A DNA stretch of 34,388 bases from NCBI GenBank assembly GCA_025062275.1, contig JANXAP010000028.1, forward strand, positions 1-34,388, in the 5' to 3' direction. A model generated the notes under the pieces. The model had not been told where the DNA came from. It made no database searches and saw nothing but the letters and a program-made list of their open reading frames with translations. Positions 29,035 through 34,388 of the stretch are shown one piece after another (positions within the stretch are counted from its first letter, which is position 1; each line of letters begins with the position of its first letter). This DNA comes from Dehalococcoidia bacterium. Its GTDB lineage: Bacteria > Chloroflexota > Dehalococcoidia > SM23-28-2 > HRBIN24. The position numbers were made by a program, and so were the translations under genes.

Positions 29035-30494
29035 GGCCTCCGCTCGGCCTCGGTCCCCACGATGGACGGTGCCTGCCCGGGAACCGCCATCCTGGGCTGC
29101 ACCGCCACTCCCACCTGGTCGGGTATCCCGAACACCAGGAAAGCGGTGGCCGCCGACACCATGGCAAGGCCGCCGAAGCCCATCTCTAGGCCGTCGGCCA
29201 CCGACGAGGCGCGGGAGGCCACCAGCACCATGACGGCGGTGCCCAGGGCACCGCCCATGAGGCGGAACATGCCTCTCAGGCCGGTGATGGCAGCGATGCG
29301 GTCCGGGGCCAGTTCGATGGCGGCGTTGTTGGCTGCCGGCCCCGACATCCCGAAGCCCACCCCTGTGAGGGCGATCACCAGGGCCAGGTAGGGGAAGTCG
29401 CCCAGCGCCAGCGGCCCCAGCTCGGGGCTGTGCAGCCCCTGCCACATGATGGCCAGGCCGCCCGCCATCACCATGAGGCCCAGGAAGATGGGGCGCCGGT
29501 AGCCCGTGCGGGCCAGCAGCATGCTGGCTATGGCCGAGGTGACCGCCGCAGCCACTGCCCTCGGTATGAGGATCAGGCCCGCCTGGCTGGACGTCATGCC
29601 GTAGGCCTCGCGGGCGTACAGGGGAATGAAGGAGAAGGCGCCGAACAGGCAGGCGCCGTACAGCAGGTTCAGAGCGTTGACGAAGGCGAACTCTCGCTGT
29701 CGCAGCAGCGCCACCTCCAGGATAGGCTCCGGCGCTCGCATCTCGTGGCGCAGGAACAGGGCACCGGCCACCAGCCCCGCCGCCAGGGAGACAGCCACCA
29801 CTGGCAGGCTAGGGGGCGGACTCTGACGCGAAAGCTCCGTCAAGGCATACACGATGCCCGAGACGGCCACGCTCAACAGGGCAGCGCCCACCACGTCCAG
29901 GGGCCGGGAGGCGCGTCGCTGCGTCCTGGGCATCAGCAGCAGCAGGGCCACCACCAGGGCGCCCACGGGGGTGTTCATGGCGTAGGTCCACCGCCAGCCC
30001 ATCTCGTCCACGATGAAGCCGCCCACGGTGGGGCCGATGACCGACCCCAGGGGGACGATGGACGAAAGGAGTCCCACCATCTGCGCCCGTCGCTGACCGA
30101 AGGTGTCGCCGATGATGCCGTAGGCCGAGGGCAGGAGGCCCCCCGCTGCCACGCCCTGCACCCCCCGCGCCAGGATGAGGAAGTAGACGTTGGGGGCCAG
30201 GGCGCAGGCCAGGGAGGCCAGGGCGAAGACCACCAGCCCGCCCACGAACACCGTGCGCCGTCCCAGGTCGTCGCTGAGCCTCCCCACGATGGGCATGGAT
30301 ACGGCCTGGGCCAGGGTATAGATGGTCACCACCCAGCCAGCCCAGCGCAGGGGAGCGTTCAGGTCGTCCATCAGGTCGCCCAGGGCCACGCTCACCATGG
30401 AGAACTGGAGGGCGGCTACCAGAAGGCAGAGGGAGACCAGGGCGAACAGCAGGTAAGAGCGCAGGGAAGGCCCCATGGACCCTTCGTTGTCCAT
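29031..30494 (-). CDS. MFS drug-resistance-type transporter (DHA2-like)
   Basis: Inner-membrane proton-driven exporter of the major facilitator superfamily, 487 aa with about 14 helices, typical of EmrB/QacA-type members. Motif A is GRLSDDLGRRTVF after helix 2; the helix 4 region RGVQGVAAGGLLPSAYGIIGD and motif C GSVIGPTVGGFIVDEMGWRW are intact. The C-terminal tail of about 30 residues is hydrophilic. ATG 30494 has no clear ribosome-binding site, and an in-frame ATG six codons later is possible. TACAAT (30507-30512, - strand) lies 12 bases upstream, giving a very short leader. The substrate is unknown. Confidence 0.92.
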   Translation of the reverse strand: MDNEGSMGPSLRSYLLFALVSLCLLVAALQFSMVSVALGDLMDDLNAPLRWAGWVVTIYTLAQAVSMPIVGRLSDDLGRRTVFVGGLVVFALASLACALAPNVYFLILARGVQGVAAGGLLPSAYGIIGDTFGQRRAQMVGLLSSIVPLGSVIGPTVGGFIVDEMGWRWTYAMNTPVGALVVALLLLMPRTQRRASRPLDVVGAALLSVAVSGIVYALTELSRQSPPPSLPVVAVSLAAGLVAGALFLRHEMRAPEPILEVALLRQREFAFVNALNLLYGACLFGAFSFIPLYAREAYGMTSSQAGLILIPRAVAAAVTSAIASMLLARTGYRRPIFLGLMVMAGGLAIMWQGLHSPELGPLALGDFPYLALVIALTGVGFGMSGPAANNAAIELAPDRIAAITGLRGMFRLMGGALGTAVMVLVASRASSVADGLEMGFGGLAMVSAATAFLVFGIPDQVGVAVQPRMAVPGQAPSIVGTEAERRP

Positions 30495-30506
30495 CAGCTA
30501 AGGACG

Positions 30507-30512
30507 ATTGTA
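30507..30512 (-). promoter_or_regulatory. TACAAT -10 box of the MFS gene
   Basis: Within TAATACAAT on the - strand, 12 bases before the ATG. It abuts the end of the NnrS-like gene, so the MFS gene may have its own promoter rather than depending on read-through. No strong -35 is seen. Confidence 0.4.
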
Positions 30513-31841
30513 TTACCTCCCACCAGGGAGAGGAACGCCGCGTCGCGCCCGCAGCGCTAGCCCCAGGGCCACGGCGAAGGCGGCCACCGCCAGCCAGGCC
30601 AGCACTCCAGCCGTAGCCGTCAGGTGGTCGGCCGCCTCCGTTTCCCCCGATAGCCAGCCCCCGGCCGTCCGCATGACGGCCGCCGCCGGCAGGCAGGCCA
30701 GGGCCAGCGCCACGGCCCAGCGCTGGGGCCGTCCCTGCTGTCGGGAGAGGGCGAAAGCGGGCATCACCAGATAGGCCATGCCCAGGATCATGGTGGTCAC
30801 GGCCCCCACTGCCAACAGGTGGCGGGCAGCGTCCACGCGGGCGTGAGGCACCGGCCCGCCGTCGGCCACTGCCATGGCTCCCACCGCTGACAGCAGCAGC
30901 CCCCCGAGTCCGAGCCAGGCGACGGCCACCTGCACCAGCAGTCCGGCCCCGCGGGCCGCGTCCCGCAGTCGGTGGGGCGGCCGCCACGGCCCCACCAGCA
31001 GCGCCGCGCCGGCCAGCCCCAGCCCCGCCAGCAGGAGACCCGCCGCCTCGGCCCTGGCTGCCCCCTCCCAGGGACGGTAGGTAGTCCAGGCGGCAGCCGC
31101 GGCGTGCAGCGCCAGCCCCAGGTGCAGAGGCAGCCACAGCCCCCATACGGCCGGAGGCCGTGGCTGGGGCCGTCCGAAGAAGATGACGACGGTGCGCAGG
31201 GATACCCCCACCACCGCCGACAGGACGAAGCCCAGCAGCATCGCGTCGTGCAAGAGCTGCTGTCGGTCGAAGGGCACCAACAGCGGCCCCGGGCCGGCCG
31301 CGGGCGTCCACGCCATCCCCAGGGCCTTGACCGCTACGAGCCAGGCCACCGCCGCCGCCAGGTGGGGCGCGAAGGAGCGGCCCTGCGTCAGGCCCTGGCG
31401 CAGGGCCGGGAGCAGCAGGGCGGCGAAGACGATGGCGCCGGCCAGCTCCAGCGCTGCTGAGGCCCGGATCGCGAGAGCGCCGACCTGGCCCGTGGCCAGA
31501 GGTTGGCCCAGGACCCTGATGGCGAGGCCGCTGGCAGTGGCCGCAAGGGAGACCAGGGCAGGGACGAAGGGGACAGGCGGCGCGCCGGCGAAGCGGGGCA
31601 AGAGCCGATAGGCCATGCCCATCACGAACAGGCCCGCCCAGCCGGCCAACTGGGCATGGCCATGGGCCTGGGCCAGGGCGGGCCAGCGCTCGCCCAGGTC
31701 GCTCACGCCCGTCCGGGCCAGGGCCAGCAAGATGCCCAGCGAAAAGCCGGCCGCCAGGGCTGCCGTCAGGGCACCGCCTGCGAACAGCAGGTGCAGGGCC
31801 TCCGGCTCCTCGCGGGGCTGCTGGCTCGCTGTCGCGGTCAC
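30513..31841 (-). CDS. NnrS-like multi-pass membrane protein
   Basis: 442 aa, about 12 membrane helices, resembling the NnrS family of heme- and copper-containing membrane proteins linked to nitric oxide stress and denitrification. The block AHGHAQLAGWAGLFVMGMAYRLLPRF (split across helices 2-3) matches the family's His-rich region, and further membrane His residues occur at LLHDAMLLGF and ARHLLAVGAVTTMILGMAYLVMP. Compared with classical NnrS (about 400 aa) it is slightly longer. GTG 31841 start, with TATACT 12 bases upstream. No nir or nor genes are nearby, so a role in nitrogen-oxide handling is inferred from family only. It could also be described as a heme-copper-oxidase-subunit-I-like protein. 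Confidence 0.7.
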   Translation of the reverse strand: MTATASQQPREEPEALHLLFAGGALTAALAAGFSLGILLALARTGVSDLGERWPALAQAHGHAQLAGWAGLFVMGMAYRLLPRFAGAPPVPFVPALVSLAATASGLAIRVLGQPLATGQVGALAIRASAALELAGAIVFAALLLPALRQGLTQGRSFAPHLAAAVAWLVAVKALGMAWTPAAGPGPLLVPFDRQQLLHDAMLLGFVLSAVVGVSLRTVVIFFGRPQPRPPAVWGLWLPLHLGLALHAAAAAWTTYRPWEGAARAEAAGLLLAGLGLAGAALLVGPWRPPHRLRDAARGAGLLVQVAVAWLGLGGLLLSAVGAMAVADGGPVPHARVDAARHLLAVGAVTTMILGMAYLVMPAFALSRQQGRPQRWAVALALACLPAAAVMRTAGGWLSGETEAADHLTATAGVLAWLAVAAFAVALGLALRARRGVPLPGGR

Positions 31842-31853
31842 CGGCCTGCCCCC

Positions 31854-31859
31854 AGTATA
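31854..31859 (-). promoter_or_regulatory. TATACT -10 box of the NnrS-like gene
   Basis: TATACT on the - strand, 12 bases before the GTG start. The transcript would be nearly leaderless. No -35 consensus is seen. Confidence 0.4.
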
Positions 31860-31979
31860 GAAGGGACAGACTGCCTAGGCCCATACGGAGCCCTCTGGAG
31901 GGTAGAGCGGCTCGGGCCAGGCCTGCGTATACTTGGTGTGCAAGGCCTTCTCCCCCCGCAGGAGGGCGGGCGTAAGGTG

Positions 31980-32344
31980 GGTGGCGGCTGGCAAAGGCGC
32001 TTCGCCTCGGCCGACATCTCCTGGGAGGACCTGGGGCGGGCCTGGGGACCACCCGCGAGGATATGCCGGAGTTCACTCGCCTGTATGTTAACGCCGGGAG
32101 GGCCGTCTTCGTCTGGTCAATGGGTGTGACCGTGCACAAGTTCGGGGTGGAGAACGTCCGCGCCATCATCGACCTGGCCCTGGCCAGGGGAATGGTGGGG
32201 CGGCCGGGCACAGTAGCGATGTTCTGGCCCGAGGCCCACGTCCTGGTGCCCAGGGGCGTGTCGGACCCTCAGTGCGGCATCCCCGCCTGCCGCGACGCCT
32301 GGGTGGAGGTGCTGCCAGCCCGGGAGGCCGAGGCCCGCGGCTGA
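31980..32344 (+). pseudogene. Remnant of FdhF/YdeP-family molybdopterin oxidoreductase
   Basis: Three matching pieces of one large enzyme are visible. Around 31989-32040, in one frame, [17 protein letters not shown] resembles the segment before the family's SREDI block. From about 32041 in another frame, [20 protein letters not shown], then [19 protein letters not shown] and [13 protein letters not shown] match the middle of FdhF. The frame then passes directly into [18 protein letters not shown], which resembles the extreme C-terminal dinucleotide-binding end. So the N-terminus is lost, there is one frameshift near 32040, and several hundred codons are deleted at the GRPG junction. An open frame of 93 codons (ATG 32063) remains, but it could not bind a cofactor. 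The exact left boundary is uncertain. Confidence 0.65.
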
Positions 32345-32354
32345 GGTGGGGCGA

Positions 32355-33107
32355 ATGCGCCTGCTGGTCTGGCTCCTGGCGATGGCCCTGGCGGGGATGG
32401 TGGGCCTGATAGCGGTGGTGGCCTTCCAGCGTGAGCTGCCGCCGGTGCCGGAGCTGGAGGTGTTGAGGGAAGAGGCGCCACCCACCGTCGGCCCCACGCC
32501 CACCCCCCTGCCGTCGCCGCCGCCACAGCCCACGCAGCTGGCCCTCGAGCTGATACAACGCAACACCACCATCATCGAGGCGACGGCCCCCAGAGGCCAT
32601 GGCCCTCTGATACAGGTGTCGCGGGGCACGGGGATGGTGGTCCGTCTGCTCCCCGATGGCTACGTCATCCTCACCGCCGGGCACGTGCTGGACTCCGGCA
32701 CCACCGTGCGGGCGCGGCGAGTGGAGGCCCGCGTCTGGTGCGAGGGCCGCATGATCAGCGACTACGAGAGCTCGGACGTGGCCGTCCTCTACTGCCACTT
32801 CGGCGAGGCCAGCGGTCTGCCCCGGCTCTCGCTGCCCACGCTGTTGACCGGCGCCCGCGACTACGACGGGCGGCCTGTCCTCTTTCGCTGTCACTTCGAC
32901 GACGCCCCCCGCCTGGGCAAGGTGCTGGGCCAGGTCCTCTCGTCCACCGGCCAGCCCATGCTGGTGACCGATATCCCCGCCGAGCCAGGCTGCAGCGGCT
33001 CCGCCCTCCTGGACACCGAGGGCAACCTCATCGGCGTGGTGGTGGGGTCCGACCGGGAGCGGGGGACGGCCCTGGCGGCGGTGCTGCCTCAGGGCCTGAA
33101 CCCGTAG
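32355..33107 (+). CDS. Membrane-anchored trypsin-like serine protease
   Basis: 250 aa from ATG 32355, with GAGGTGGGG upstream; a GTG at 32346 is also in frame. One N-terminal hydrophobic segment (about residues 3-24) acts as signal anchor. A Pro/Thr/Ser-rich stalk (PTPTPLPSPPPQPTQ) follows, then a trypsin-like domain. The likely triad is His110 in ILTAGHVL, Asp141 in SSDVAVL and Ser214 in EPGCSGSALLD. Cys129, 147, 179 and 213 could form disulfides outside the cell. No PDZ domain is present, unlike DegP/HtrA. Ten bases separate its start from the oxidoreductase remnant. It is exported, but its target is unknown. Confidence 0.85.
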   Translation: MRLLVWLLAMALAGMVGLIAVVAFQRELPPVPELEVLREEAPPTVGPTPTPLPSPPPQPTQLALELIQRNTTIIEATAPRGHGPLIQVSRGTGMVVRLLPDGYVILTAGHVLDSGTTVRARRVEARVWCEGRMISDYESSDVAVLYCHFGEASGLPRLSLPTLLTGARDYDGRPVLFRCHFDDAPRLGKVLGQVLSSTGQPMLVTDIPAEPGCSGSALLDTEGNLIGVVVGSDRERGTALAAVLPQGLNP

Positions 33108-33161
33108 TCACCATCGCCGGCCTCCCCCGCTAACAGCGGCGGGCCGTCGTGCGTCCCCACT

Positions 33162-34142
33162 ATGGACACGATGGCCACGCCGGATCCTGCTTCCCGACCT
33201 TCCCCCCAGGGGGGTGGCCTGGCGTCCTGCCGGGGCGCTTTGGCCCTGGGCGGCGCCCTGGTGCTGGGAGGCCTCGTGCTGGCCGCCGTCGTGGGTGCCC
33301 TGGCAGGGGGCCGCAGCGCCGCCAGCGCTCGCTCTTCTGCCGGCCCGGCGACGGACAGCGCCGGCCCGGCCTCTCCGGTCCAGGTCCAGCCGGCGGCCGA
33401 CGTCGCCTTCGAGCCCCAGACCGGGGGGCGTGAGGCCCAGTCCCCTCCCGCGGCCGCGCCGACCACCGGACGGCGGCTGGAGGTGGCCACCCCTGCCCCC
33501 GACGACCCCCGCGCCACCGTGCGGGCCGTCCGCAGCGGTCGACCACGACAGCAGCGGCCCCTGTCGGAGCCCGGCCCGCTAGCCAGAGTGCCCGGGGCGG
33601 TCGGCGCCACGGCCGGTGAGTCCCTGTCCCTGCCCATGCCCGTGCCAGGCCGCTGGCAGGTGAGCTGCGGTTACCGTTGCGGCCTGCACGACGGCGTCCA
33701 CACCTACGGCCTAGACCTGGTGCGGCTGGACGGCCCCACTGCGGGCACGCCCGTGCGGGCTCCGGTGGGGGGGCGCATCGTGGCCGTGACCGACGGCACT
33801 GTGGCCTACTGCGGCGGCCAGGCCGTGACAGGGGCGGCTGCCGGCTCGGTGCTGGTGCTGGAGTTTCCGCTGCCCGATGGCAGCCTGGCCCGCCTGCGCC
33901 TCATCCACCTGGACCCGGGCAGCATACCGGCCTCGCTGCGTCCCAAGGACGGGCCGGTGGCGGTGGCGGCGGGCACCTATCTGGGCGCCCTGGCCTACAT
34001 CGGCCCTGGCTGCGCCCACCTGCACCTGGACCTGGCCGTGCTGCAGGGGGGCAGGGAGGTGCCGGTGCCCCTCTCCATCGCCGGACGGGCTCTGCCCGAC
34101 TGCGGCCGCGACGGATGCTGGGCCGGCGCCGTCCTGCCGTAA
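33162..34142 (+). CDS. Membrane-anchored M23-like (LytM) peptidase
   Basis: 326 aa from ATG 33162 (ATG 33171 is also possible; neither has a strong ribosome-binding site). A membrane helix is at about residues 25-49. A long low-complexity Ala/Pro/Arg/Gly spacer runs to about 155, and an M23-like beta domain follows: HTYGLDL with His180 and Asp185, PVRAPVGGRIVAV as the typical next strand, and HLHLD with His286 and His288 as the HxH motif. The first motif is H-x4-D rather than the usual H-x3-D, so zinc binding should be confirmed. Several Cys pairs (SCGYRCG, DCGRDGC) suggest disulfides. It may act on peptidoglycan or be a non-catalytic regulator of cell-wall hydrolases. Confidence 0.75.
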   Translation: MDTMATPDPASRPSPQGGGLASCRGALALGGALVLGGLVLAAVVGALAGGRSAASARSSAGPATDSAGPASPVQVQPAADVAFEPQTGGREAQSPPAAAPTTGRRLEVATPAPDDPRATVRAVRSGRPRQQRPLSEPGPLARVPGAVGATAGESLSLPMPVPGRWQVSCGYRCGLHDGVHTYGLDLVRLDGPTAGTPVRAPVGGRIVAVTDGTVAYCGGQAVTGAAAGSVLVLEFPLPDGSLARLRLIHLDPGSIPASLRPKDGPVAVAAGTYLGALAYIGPGCAHLHLDLAVLQGGREVPVPLSIAGRALPDCGRDGCWAGAVLP

Positions 34143-34308
34143 GCGATGCGAATGAGTGGTCGTCACTGTAACGTTCGGGGCAGCCGCTGAGTCGTAACCG
34201 ACGGAAAAAGCTGGACAGAGGAGGTGGGAGCCAGAAAATGTCAAGAAACAACCGAATAGGGTCGATATAACGTCAAGTCGAGCGCGAAGGGAAAAAGGAG
34301 GTGTCGCA

Positions 34309-34388
34309 GTGAGGAAACTCAAGAGGGCCATGAAGAAGGTCCTGCGGGGCGAGCGGGGCATCACCGGCCTCGAGACGGCCATCATCCT
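34309..34388 (+). CDS. Archaellin/type IV pilin-like protein, N-terminus only
   Basis: The first 26 codons are visible, from GTG 34309 with a strong AAAAAGGAGGTG upstream. The peptide has a basic leader (about 17 residues, ending KKVLRGERG) followed by ITGLETAII. This is a class III signal peptide: prepilin-type cleavage after Gly17 would leave Ile as the mature first residue and Glu at mature position 5. The GITGLETAI block is typical of archaellin-like proteins of archaea and of Chloroflexota that carry an archaellum. The gene runs off the window, so length, copy number and neighbouring machinery cannot be seen. The alternative is a Flp or other type IV pilin. The 166-base upstream gap is AT-richer and has a TATAAC at 34266-34271. 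Confidence 0.75.
   Translation, partial: MRKLKRAMKKVLRGERGITGLETAII

Noticed and set aside
34169-34199. Two GTAAC motifs upstream of the archaellin-like gene as GlnR sites
   Set aside because: They are 26 bp apart, not a multiple of 11, so the phasing seen at amt and glnA is absent.

Overview
The window is GC-rich bacterial chromosome with short intergenic gaps and few accessory signs. The gene content fits Chloroflexota best: an 11-gene nuo cluster, an actinobacterial-type GlnR-like regulator beside amt/glnB/glnA, a BtpA-family gene, and at the right edge the start of an archaellin-like gene with a class III signal peptide. That assignment is inference from gene families, since no rRNA or other taxonomic marker is present.

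Layout. 1-2550: 3' part of a valyl-tRNA synthetase gene whose HIGH-motif region is strikingly altered. 2579-13464: respiratory complex I operon nuoABCDHIJKLMN on the + strand, with tight or overlapping junctions and no nuoE, nuoF or nuoG. NuoC carries a C-terminal tail of three near-identical 49-residue charged helical repeats, and a two-tier RNA stem sits between nuoI and nuoJ. 13461-20528 (all - strand): an ECF sigma factor, a NarL-type response regulator, then a nitrogen-assimilation block read from right to left as glnR-like, amt, glnB, glnA (class I-beta type), glnA (class I-alpha type). A set of four GTAAC half-sites at exact 11-bp spacing lies between the regulator and amt, and a shorter set lies upstream of the first glnA. 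Together these look like a locally encoded nitrogen regulon.

20753-24968 (+): a promoter and three deoxysugar genes (SDR epimerase, RmlD-like reductase, RmlC-like cupin), an unrecognised protein and an FkbM methyltransferase, suggesting surface-glycan modification. 25067-31841: TauE/SafE permease (-), DUF4349 lipoprotein (+), an ECF sigma/anti-sigma pair (+), BtpA family protein (+), MFS transporter (-) and an NnrS-like membrane protein (-). 31980-32344: remnant of an FdhF/YdeP-type molybdopterin oxidoreductase with one frameshift and a large internal deletion. 32355-34142: two membrane-anchored exported hydrolases (trypsin-like protease, M23-like peptidase). 34309-end: archaellin/type IV pilin-like N-terminus, cut by the window.

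No tRNA, rRNA, CRISPR array or insertion sequence was seen. Most points needing follow-up concern the ValRS active site, the NuoC tail on an EFG-less complex I, the GlnR-type half-site array, and the archaellin-like gene at the edge.
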